Below, piece after piece: positions 1 to 6,150 of a stretch of DNA of 19,112 nucleotides. The DNA lies in the NCBI GenBank assembly GCA_045638085.1, contig JAZUAQ010000186.1, positions 1-19,112 of the forward strand, read 5' to 3'. The position numbers were made by a program, and so were the translations under genes. The notes beneath the pieces are model-generated. The model had not been told where the DNA came from. It saw nothing but the letters and a program-made list of their open reading frames with translations, and did no database searches. Origin of the DNA: SIG459 sp045638085 (GTDB taxonomy: Bacteria; Bacillota; Clostridia; Oscillospirales; Oscillospiraceae). The stretch's first letter is position 1; the number at the start of each line of letters is the position of its first letter.

Positions 1-150
1 CACACCGCCCACATTTTTATCAAGGCGGTGGAGGGTATATATCTCTCCTCCCAACTGCTCTTTAAGAGCATTGGGCACTTCATGCTCAGAATCTATTCCC
101 ACAGCCTTGATGCAAATAACTATGTCCTTGTCCTGATACAAAATTTCCAT
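1..150 (-). CDS. RluA-family pseudouridine synthase, N-terminal fragment cut by window edge
   Basis: Reading the minus strand from ATG at 150 gives 50 codons that stay open to the window edge. The end of the fragment, HRLDKNVGGV, matches the catalytic HRLDxxxxG motif of RluA/RluD-type synthases, whose Asp attacks uridine in rRNA or tRNA. A GAGGT Shine-Dalgarno lies about 7 nt before the start. These enzymes normally have about 220-320 residues, and the motif here comes very early (about residue 41), so this is a form without an N-terminal S4 domain. Which RNA it modifies cannot be told. The start lies only 13 bp from a MITE-like repeat, which may have brought or displaced its promoter. The remainder is outside the window. 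Confidence 0.8.
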   Translation of the reverse strand, partial: MEILYQDKDIVICIKAVGIDSEHEVPNALKEQLGGEIYTLHRLDKNVGGV

Positions 151-163
151 TTGATCTACCTCG

Positions 164-440
164 ATTAGCCTAACCGATATAATCTGAACCCGTTTTTGTG
201 GGCATACCCGTCGGCATTGCGGGGTTGTCGACTTTTGAAAGGCACAAAGCCTTTCTGCAAGCCGCCGCCTTGCACCGCCTTAGTATATGACCTCAAAAAT
301 CTTCGACTTCACGGGCGAGGATTTTTAGTCAGGCAAAATTGAATGATGCAGGTGGGCTGTCGCCCACCAAAGAATGAAATGAAGCTTGGCGCTAAAATCC
401 AGCCCGTGAACCGGGTTCGGATTATGTCGGTCAGGCTTAT
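164..440. repeat. MITE-like intergenic element with 29-nt terminal inverted repeats
   Basis: This stretch has no plausible gene. Bases 164-192 read on the minus strand and 412-440 read on the plus strand match at 25 of 29 positions, both beginning CGGGTTC and sharing GATTAT, TCGGT and AGGCT blocks. Three of the four differences are transitions. Inside are further inverted repeats: GAAAGGC/GCCTTTC (237-243/249-255), GGTGGGC/GCCCACC (351-357/362-368), and a longer pair, 308-328 with 392-410, built on TTCACGGGC and GCCCGTGAA. Terminal inverted repeats, no coding capacity and about 277 bp fit a miniature inverted-repeat element or a structured intergenic repeat. I see no target-site duplication at the ends, so mobility is inference. 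Confidence 0.65.
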
Positions 441-465
441 GGGGCGGCTCATCGCCGCCCCATAA
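437..465 (-). terminator. Hairpin after potCD, probable terminator without a strong U-tract
   Basis: A perfect 12-bp stem (437-448 with 454-465, core GGGGCGGC/GCCGCCCC) with loop TCATC begins 6 nt downstream of the potCD stop codon. On the minus strand it is followed by GCCTGACC rather than a run of T, so it may be an inefficient terminator or an mRNA-stabilising 3' hairpin. Its far arm overlaps the last 4 bases of the MITE-like element. Confidence 0.55.
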
Positions 466-470
466 GTGCT

Positions 471-2453
471 TTAGTTTACTTTGAGATTTTCCCAGAGGGT
501 GTTCTGATACTGGAGCATATCGGTGGACATATTACGATATGCATATTTGTTATAAAGCTCAGAGAAATCATCCATTTCGGGATAGAGCACAGCCATTGCC
601 TCCTCACCCATATCCTCGATATAGGTCTCGCTCTCATAAACGAGGCGGTTGGGGGATGCATAGCAGGTATACTCGGCATTTGCCACTGCGGGCTCTTCGG
701 AGAGCATATAGTTAATGAATATCTCCGCAAGGTCCTTATTCTCGCAGCAGGTGGGAATGCACATTGCGTCTATATAATAGTTGGTGGGTTCGGGATAATA
801 GAATCTAAGATCCACATTGTCCGCCTGAGCATCCTTCATGGTGAAGTAGTCACCTGCATAGTAGGCTGCAACGGAGGCCTCTCCGGACTCCATCATGTTA
901 TAGATTTCGTCCATAACACGGCTCTTAACCAGAGGCAGTTGTGCGCGCAGCTCTTCGAAAGCTGCATCCCAGACCGCGTGGTCCGTGGTGTTTACATCCG
1001 CACCCAGCTTATACATAGCCGTGCCGAAAGCATCGCGTGCATTGTTAAACTGGAGAATCTGGTTTGCATACTTCTCGTTCCAAAGGAGATCCCAAGAACC
1101 TGTATCTGCCTCATCAACCACATTGGCATCATAGATAATGCCGATAATACCGTAGGCATAAGGAACGGTGTAGAGGTTATCCGGGTCATAATAAAGACCG
1201 CGGAAGCTCTCATCAATATACTGATAATTGGGGATATTGCTGTAGTCTATTGGCAGGAGCATATCCTCACTTATCATACGCTGGATCATATAGTCCGAGG
1301 GGATGATAACGTCGTAGCTGACAGCGCCGGAGGAAATCTTGTTATACATATCCTCGTTGGAGGCAAAGGTGGTATAGTTCACCTTTATTTTCTGTCCATA
1401 GGTTTCTTTATACCACTTCTCGAACTCATCGATGGTATCGAAGCTGCCCTCGCTGCCGTCGGAGATATATTCACCCCAGTTATACACATTAAGCTCCAAC
1501 GTGTCTCTGCCTATGAATGCGTTGACGGCGATTGCGGCGATTGCGACGAAGCCGATTATGGGAAGAACTATCTTGCGTACGGGATTTTCAACGGGTTCGC
1601 GGCTCTTGCGCACCATTCTCTCCGCCTTCCTTGCGGCACGCTGGCTGCGGCGGATTGCTCGCGCAGCTCTTGCATCGTCGTTATCCGCCAGATTGCTGAG
1701 CAGCAGCAGGGCGAGGATTGCGAAGAAGATAAGGGTTGCAAGGGCATACATCTTGGGAGTGACCGTTTTCTTGGTCATATTATAGATGCTGATGGGAAGG
1801 GTCTGGAAGCCGTTGCCGGAGGTGAAGTAGCTTATGACGAAGTCATCAAGGCTCATGGTGAATGCCATAATCATACCCGTTACAACGCCGGGCATAATTT
1901 CGGGCAGCTCAACCTTGAAAAATGCTCTTATTGGAGTGCAGCCCAAATCCATTGCCGCCTCGGGCAGGGAGCGGTCCATTTGCTGGAGCTTTGGCAGCAC
2001 CTGCAATATGACATAGGGCAGACAGAATGTTATATGGGCTATGAGCATTGTCCAGAAGCTCAGAGAGGTTGTTGCGCCAAAAATGCGTCCCACGAAAACG
2101 AACATCAGCATAAGGCTGATACCGGTGATGATTTCAGGGTTTATCATGGGGATATTGGTAACCTGATCCAGAGCTGCTCTGTACCAACGGCTGCGGAGCT
2201 TATTGATGCCAACGCTGGCAGCAGTGCCCATAACGGTGGAGATAAGGGCGGCGCTGGTTGCCAGAATGAGGGTGTTCTTCACTGCGCCCAGAGTTTCGCT
2301 GTCGCGGAAAAGCTCCTGATACCATTTCAGAGAGAAGCCTGAGAAAACGGAAAGGCTCTTGGCTTCATTGAAGGAAAATACCAGAAGGATTGCTATGGGT
2401 GCGAAGAGGAAGATGAAAATTATTGCGGTATAAATTCTGGAGGCTGTTTTCAT
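471..2453 (-). CDS. potCD: Fused spermidine/putrescine ABC transporter permease and substrate-binding protein (PotC-PotD)
   Basis: This 660-residue protein joins two normally separate subunits. Residues 1-256 are a PotC-type inner permease with about six membrane segments and the EAA cytoplasmic loop (EAAMDLGCTPIRAFF, 165-179) that contacts the ATPase. Residues 257-293 are an Arg/Ala-rich, presumably cytoplasmic linker. Residues 294-313 form a seventh membrane segment, and 318-660 are a PotD-like binding domain starting LNVYNWGEYI, which resembles polyamine-binding PotD/PotF. There is no lipobox, so the membrane segment replaces the lipid anchor and keeps the receptor outside the cell. Its ATG overlaps the potB stop as ATGA. 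Such fusions occur in some Firmicutes. Exact substrate (spermidine or putrescine) is inferred from family only. Confidence 0.93.
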   Translation of the reverse strand: MKTASRIYTAIIFIFLFAPIAILLVFSFNEAKSLSVFSGFSLKWYQELFRDSETLGAVKNTLILATSAALISTVMGTAASVGINKLRSRWYRAALDQVTNIPMINPEIITGISLMLMFVFVGRIFGATTSLSFWTMLIAHITFCLPYVILQVLPKLQQMDRSLPEAAMDLGCTPIRAFFKVELPEIMPGVVTGMIMAFTMSLDDFVISYFTSGNGFQTLPISIYNMTKKTVTPKMYALATLIFFAILALLLLSNLADNDDARAARAIRRSQRAARKAERMVRKSREPVENPVRKIVLPIIGFVAIAAIAVNAFIGRDTLELNVYNWGEYISDGSEGSFDTIDEFEKWYKETYGQKIKVNYTTFASNEDMYNKISSGAVSYDVIIPSDYMIQRMISEDMLLPIDYSNIPNYQYIDESFRGLYYDPDNLYTVPYAYGIIGIIYDANVVDEADTGSWDLLWNEKYANQILQFNNARDAFGTAMYKLGADVNTTDHAVWDAAFEELRAQLPLVKSRVMDEIYNMMESGEASVAAYYAGDYFTMKDAQADNVDLRFYYPEPTNYYIDAMCIPTCCENKDLAEIFINYMLSEEPAVANAEYTCYASPNRLVYESETYIEDMGEEAMAVLYPEMDDFSELYNKYAYRNMSTDMLQYQNTLWENLKVN

Positions 2454-3346
2454 GCGGCACCTCCATAAGTCTTCTTATTGACGAAATACTTCATTAAAGC
2501 CATGCCTACGAGAAGTATTACCATCAGTATAAAGGCGATAGCAGCGGCAAAATGCAGGTTATTTGCCACATACTGTCCCTCGATTGCGTCACCTATCAGG
2601 AAGAACTTGCCGTTACCAAGCTTCTGTGAGATATAGAAGGTGCTGATAGAGGGGATGAGAACCATGGTAACGCCGGAGATAACACCGGGGAGACTCAAGG
2701 GCCATATGACCCTTCTCAGCACGCTGACACCGGAGCAGCCCAAATCGCGGGCAGCCTCGATGAGCTTGATATCCATCTTTGCCATAATGGAATAAATGGG
2801 CAAAATCATGTAGGGGAAATAGTCATAGACCATGCCGATGACAACAGCCGCCTCGGTGCCTATGATATGAATCTGACCCAGTCCCAGATATCCGAGGATG
2901 CCGTTGAGGATACCGGTATCCTGCAAAATGGTCATCCATGCATAGGTGCGGATGAGCAAGTTCATCCACATGGGAATCATAATAAGGGTCATCATCGTTT
3001 TCTGTGCCTTCTCGGGAGCGCGTGCCATAATGTAGGCCACAGGATAGCCAAGCAACAGGCATATCAGTGTGGAGATAATGGCAAGCTTCAGGCTTCGCAG
3101 GAAAATAACTATATAGGTGCGGACCTCGCTCATGCTTCCGTCAGCATTGGCAACCTGACTGGTAGCGGTGAAAAAGCGGGTGATGTTGTCCGTGGTGAAG
3201 TTGAAGTTATTATCCGTGAAGGCATAGTATGCCACGAATATCAGGGGCACTATGATGAAAAGTGCCGACCAGAGGGTATAGGGAGCAAGCAGGCCGTGGC
3301 GGGCTCTGAACTCCCTCCTCTCCCTTTCGGTTTTTCTTCTCCTCAT
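2450..3346 (-). CDS. potB: Spermidine/putrescine ABC transporter permease PotB
   Basis: The 298-residue protein is the partner permease of PotC in the polyamine importer. It has a short, very basic cytoplasmic start (MRRRKTERERR), a first membrane segment around residues 22-42, and about five more between 78 and 285. The EAA loop is EAARDLGCSGVSVLRR at 197-212, followed by PLSLPGVISG, typical of the PotB/CysW-like permeases. The start overlaps the potA stop in an ATGA and has no separate strong ribosome site, so its translation is probably coupled to potA. It ends in an ATGA overlap with potCD, which fits fixed stoichiometry of the membrane subunits. Length is close to the usual 275-300. Confidence 0.95.
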   Translation of the reverse strand: MRRRKTERERREFRARHGLLAPYTLWSALFIIVPLIFVAYYAFTDNNFNFTTDNITRFFTATSQVANADGSMSEVRTYIVIFLRSLKLAIISTLICLLLGYPVAYIMARAPEKAQKTMMTLIMIPMWMNLLIRTYAWMTILQDTGILNGILGYLGLGQIHIIGTEAAVVIGMVYDYFPYMILPIYSIMAKMDIKLIEAARDLGCSGVSVLRRVIWPLSLPGVISGVTMVLIPSISTFYISQKLGNGKFFLIGDAIEGQYVANNLHFAAAIAFILMVILLVGMALMKYFVNKKTYGGAA

Positions 3347-4473
3347 TCTTCTATCTCGCTTTCTGCGTCTGAAAGCTCATCCAGCTCGTTGGAGAAGGAG
3401 GAGTAGTCGCCGAACATACCGGAATATTCGCTCTTCTTCATAACATGAATGGCTTCGGGCTCGATATAGATGCCTATATGCTCGTCAACACCGCAATAAT
3501 CGGTGGTCTGAATCATGCACTTGAAGCCGTTTATATCCACTATTATTTCATAATGGACACCCATGAAGGTGACAGAGGTTACAACGCCCTGAAGCATACC
3601 TTTCTCAAGAGGAACAATGTCCACGTCCTCGGGGCGGACAACAACGTCCACACTCTCTCTGCGGCCGAAACCCGCGTCAACGCAGTCGAAGGTATGGCCG
3701 GAGAAAGATACCTTATAGTCGGAAAGCATAATACCGTCAACGATGTTACTCTCGCCTATAAAGTCGGCAACAAAAGCGTTTTCGGGCTCGTTATAGATAT
3801 CTGTGGGGGTACCTATCTGCTGGATGCGTCCCTCGCTCATTACCACGATGGTGTCGGACATGCTCAGTGCCTCTTCCTGATCGTGGGTGACGAAGACGAA
3901 GGTTATTCCCGTTGCCTTCTGGATTTTCTTAAGCTCCTGCTGCATATCCTTGCGCAGTTTAAGGTCCAGAGCGCCGAGAGGCTCATCCAGAAGCAGTACC
4001 TTGGGATGATTGACAAGGGCGCGGGCAATGGCAACACGCTGCTGCTGACCGCCGGAAAGGCGGGTGACGCTGCGGTTTTCAAAACCTGTCAGCATAACAA
4101 GGCGCAGCATATCGTTGACCTTTTCCTCAATCTCAGCCTTAGGCAGCTTTCTTTCACGGAGGGGAAAAGCCACATTTTCAAAGACGCTGAGATGGGGGAA
4201 AAGGGCATACTTCTGGAAAACGGTGTTGACATTGCGCTTATGGGGAGGCACATCGTTTATGCGCTTGCCCATAAAGACTATGTCGCCCTCGTTGGGCTGC
4301 TCAAAGCCGCCTATGAGGCGCAGAGTGGTGGTCTTGCCGCAGCCAGAAGGTCCCAGCAGTGTTATAAATTCGTTATCATAGATATCAAGGGAGATGTCGT
4401 CCAGAACAACCTGACCATCCTCCCAGCTTTTGGTTATATTTTTAAGCTGAATAAGCTTTCTTCTCTCTTCCAA
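3343..4473 (-). CDS. potA: Spermidine/putrescine ABC transporter ATP-binding protein PotA
   Basis: This is the cytoplasmic ATPase that powers the importer. From the chosen start it is 376 residues, close to E. coli PotA (378). Visible motifs are Walker A GPSGCGKTT (41-49), Q-loop Gln87, signature LSGGQ (139-143), Walker B LLLDEP (160-165), D-loop GALD, and switch His197. A C-terminal TOBE-like regulatory domain follows, ending in an acidic tail. I chose the TTG at 4473 because GAGGAGG lies 9 nt upstream and the codons before it give no family-like sequence. The open frame reaches 4623, but that extra part overlaps the regulator gene. The ribosome site overlaps the regulator's TGA stop, suggesting reinitiation. 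Confidence 0.93.
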   Translation of the reverse strand: MEERRKLIQLKNITKSWEDGQVVLDDISLDIYDNEFITLLGPSGCGKTTTLRLIGGFEQPNEGDIVFMGKRINDVPPHKRNVNTVFQKYALFPHLSVFENVAFPLRERKLPKAEIEEKVNDMLRLVMLTGFENRSVTRLSGGQQQRVAIARALVNHPKVLLLDEPLGALDLKLRKDMQQELKKIQKATGITFVFVTHDQEEALSMSDTIVVMSEGRIQQIGTPTDIYNEPENAFVADFIGESNIVDGIMLSDYKVSFSGHTFDCVDAGFGRRESVDVVVRPEDVDIVPLEKGMLQGVVTSVTFMGVHYEIIVDINGFKCMIQTTDYCGVDEHIGIYIEPEAIHVMKKSEYSGMFGDYSSFSNELDELSDAESEIEE

Positions 4474-4487
4474 TTCCTTTATCCTCC

Positions 4488-5021
4488 TCAAAACAGTGGG
4501 GGTGTGGAGACCCACAGAACCTTGGCCGGGGTCTTTCTGTCGTTGAAAATATAGTGGTAGCTCTTGCCCTGCAGATAGAAGGTTTCGCCCTTCTTCACCT
4601 GATACTGTTTTCCGTCGCAGCACAGTGTTACGCTGCCTTCAAGGACATAGGCAAACTCCTCACCGTCATGGGGAGCCATTTCGAAGCTCTTGCCCCCCGC
4701 GGGAAGCTCGATAAGCACAGGCTCCATACGATGGCGCTGGGAGTTGGGAACTATCCAGTTCACCGTGTGGGTATCACGCTCATCAACATAGAAATCCGCC
4801 TTGCGGAAAATATATCTCTCGTCCTTATCCTCTCTGAAAAACTCGGAAAGGCTGCTGCCCAGAGCCTCAAGAATATCGTCCAGCGTTGCAATGGAGGGCG
4901 AGGTCAGATTGCGCTCAAGCTGAGAGAGAAAACCCTTGCTCAGTTCGCTGCGGCTTGCAAGTTCCTCAAGGGTCAGACCCTTCTGTTTTCGAAGATGTTT
5001 TATCCTGCTTCCGATATCCAC
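4488..5021 (-). CDS. XRE-family HTH regulator with C-terminal cupin domain, likely controls the pot operon
   Basis: The 177-residue protein starts with an XRE helix-turn-helix (about 4-62: RIKHLRKQKGLTLEELA, then SKGFLSQLERN) and ends in a small cupin barrel (about 100-172, with HDGEEFAYVLEGSV and a later KKGETFYL strand). This architecture matches PuuR-like and related Firmicutes regulators, where the cupin senses a small molecule. It is the first gene of the pot operon, 14 nt before potA, which suggests polyamine-responsive autoregulation. That role is inferred from position. The start is GTG at 5021, supported by GGAGGG 7 nt upstream. Confidence 0.92.
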   Translation of the reverse strand: MDIGSRIKHLRKQKGLTLEELASRSELSKGFLSQLERNLTSPSIATLDDILEALGSSLSEFFREDKDERYIFRKADFYVDERDTHTVNWIVPNSQRHRMEPVLIELPAGGKSFEMAPHDGEEFAYVLEGSVTLCCDGKQYQVKKGETFYLQGKSYHYIFNDRKTPAKVLWVSTPPLF

Positions 5022-5040
5022 AAAGCAACCCTCCGTTTCT

Positions 5041-5073
5041 GTTTACTAAACTTTTTGTCTTCTAACACTAAAC
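5041..5073. promoter_or_regulatory. Candidate operator repeats between promoter and pot operon
   Basis: Just downstream of the -10 element, ACTAAAC occurs twice in the same orientation (5045-5051 and 5067-5073), 22 bp apart, about two helical turns. The first lies within a dyad, GTTTACTAAAC (5041-5051). The related motif AAACTTTTT also occurs at 5048-5056, 5129-5137 and 5150-5158, the last two 21 bp apart and upstream of the -35. This arrangement could serve the XRE regulator, but no binding consensus is known to me for it. Confidence 0.4.
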
Positions 5074-5080
5074 ATGATTT

Positions 5081-5108
5081 ATTATAATACCCTCACAGCA
5101 AATTGCAA
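5081..5108 (-). promoter_or_regulatory. Sigma-A-type promoter of the regulator-pot operon
   Basis: On the minus strand TTGCAA (5103-5108) is followed after 16 bp by a consensus TATAAT (5081-5086). The region upstream is very AT-rich with A-tracts, resembling an UP element. The predicted transcript would have a leader of about 50 nt before the GTG of the regulator gene. Confidence 0.75.
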
Positions 5109-5162
5109 CACCTTTCGGCAATTAATTTAAACTTTTTTTTCGATATATAAAACTTTTTCTCC

Positions 5163-5195
5163 AAAAAACATCGCCGCGGACTATACCGCGGCGAT
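5163..5195 (-). terminator. Intrinsic terminator of spo0A
   Basis: A perfect 10-bp stem ATCGCCGCGG/CCGCGGCGAT (5186-5195 with 5170-5179) and a 6-nt loop are followed on the minus strand by G and six T residues (5163-5168). It begins 11 nt after the spo0A stop and isolates that gene from the pot operon. Confidence 0.9.
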
Positions 5196-5206
5196 TGAAG
5201 GCTTTA

Positions 5207-5968
5207 TTATTTTCTTTTTCTGTCTATCAGTTCAAGAGCCATTCTCATAAAGCGGGTATTGCCTGGCTTTTTATCCGGAGAATTCCATCCCTCGTCCGCG
5301 AAAAATTCATCCCGCCTTATTCTTCCCGCCTCTCTCCACGCAATCTCCACAGCGCTTCTTATGCAGCGCTCAAGATTGGCCGGACTTGTGTCAAAACGCT
5401 TTGCAAGGGCAGGATAAAGCACCTTTGTAACGCCAAGAAGCAGCTCTCTGTCCTCATAAGCCATTGCCAAAGCAGCTTTAAGATAGCCATAGCCCATAAG
5501 ATGGGGCATTATTCCGATTCTCAGGAGAACCTCGTCAATATCCCGCTCCAGCTCGTCCCGCTGCAGGCTCTGGCTTATGCGCTTCTCTTCCATGTCACGG
5601 CCATTGCAGCCACGGATGGACTCTATCAGCGCCGTCGCTCTGCAGGGCTTTGGGAAAAAGCGGGCAACGCCGAGATTACTGGCCTCCTCCGCAACATAAT
5701 CATTGAAAAAGCCTGAGCAGAGGATGGTATATGGCAGCTTGCCATTGTCCTTAAGCAGGGTTATCAGACTCAAACCCTCCATTTCACGCAGGAGCAAATC
5801 CGCAATCAGAACATCAGGCTCTGTCTGCGATATATACTCTGCAGCCTTGCGTCCGTTATCCACAGCCGCAACAACGCACATATCCTCTTCAGCGTCAATA
5901 AGCTCGCTCAGCATTTTTCTGAAGCAATCCGACGAATCGGCAACTATGACGCTGATCTGCTTTTTCAT
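5207..5968 (-). CDS. spo0A: Spo0A-family sporulation response regulator
   Basis: Spo0A is the master response regulator of entry into sporulation; phosphorylated dimers bind 0A boxes. This 253-residue protein has a receiver domain (about 3-120) with phospho-acceptor Asp57 in DVLIADLLL, Ser85 in the Thr/Ser switch position and Lys107 in FPKP. The C-terminal Spo0A domain (about 135-250) is characteristic: LLRIGIMPHLMGYGYL (148-163), TKVLYPALAKRF (181-192), and the recognition helix region LERCIRSAVEIAW (199-211), which keeps the Glu-Arg pair (200-201). The acidic pocket is atypical: the usual adjacent Asp-Asp is Asp11-Ser12. GGAG lies 9 nt before the ATG. It sits alone between two terminators with its own promoter and 0A boxes. 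It could be the main Spo0A or a paralogue; the window cannot decide. Confidence 0.88.
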   Translation of the reverse strand: MKKQISVIVADSSDCFRKMLSELIDAEEDMCVVAAVDNGRKAAEYISQTEPDVLIADLLLREMEGLSLITLLKDNGKLPYTILCSGFFNDYVAEEASNLGVARFFPKPCRATALIESIRGCNGRDMEEKRISQSLQRDELERDIDEVLLRIGIMPHLMGYGYLKAALAMAYEDRELLLGVTKVLYPALAKRFDTSPANLERCIRSAVEIAWREAGRIRRDEFFADEGWNSPDKKPGNTRFMRMALELIDRKRK

Positions 5969-6005
5969 TTCTTATCACTCCAAAATTCAAAAGAACTCTG
6001 AGCTT

Positions 6006-6035
6006 ATTTTAGCATATATTTCCGAACTATTACAA
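6006..6035 (-). promoter_or_regulatory. spo0A: Probable sigma-A promoter of spo0A
   Basis: On the minus strand TTGTAA (6030-6035) precedes TAAAAT (6006-6011) by 18 bp, and the -10 carries an extended TGC just before it. The leader would be about 30 nt. I saw no good sigma-H match, unlike B. subtilis spo0A Ps. Confidence 0.55.
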
Positions 6036-6055
6036 CAGCATCGCACTTACTATTT

Positions 6056-6104
6056 TTCGACATTTTCTGTCGAAAAACATAGACTAACCGCAAACTTTGT
6101 CGAA
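6056..6104. promoter_or_regulatory. Three perfect 0A boxes upstream of spo0A
   Basis: The 0A-box core TGTCGAA occurs on the plus strand at 6068-6074 and 6098-6104, and as its reverse complement TTCGACA at 6056-6062. The first two boxes form an inverted pair whose starts are 12 bp apart. All lie upstream of the predicted spo0A -35, where Spo0A~P activates in known systems, so autoregulation is likely. The consensus is established for B. subtilis Spo0A; binding here is inference. Confidence 0.75.
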
Positions 6105-6110
6105 TATAAA

Positions 6111-6140
6111 AAAGAGGCCGCCTGAAGGCTGCCTCTTTTT
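6111..6140 (-). terminator. Intrinsic terminator of the pyrH-polC operon
   Basis: On the minus strand GAGGCAGCC, loop TTCA and GGCGGCCTC form a 9-bp stem with one mismatch, extended by A-T pairs and followed by six T residues. It lies about 10 nt after the polC stop and next to the outermost 0A box. Confidence 0.85.
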
Positions 6141-6150
6141 CTCTTATAAG

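Noticed and set aside
939..2342. A 467-codon open frame on the plus strand opposite potCD
   Set aside because: It is antisense to a clearly conserved gene, has no family-like sequence and is rich in His, Cys and Gly as expected from reversed codons.
4474..4623. Fifty-codon N-terminal extension of PotA
   Set aside because: It overlaps the regulator gene, has no homology-like content, and a good ribosome site precedes the TTG at 4473.
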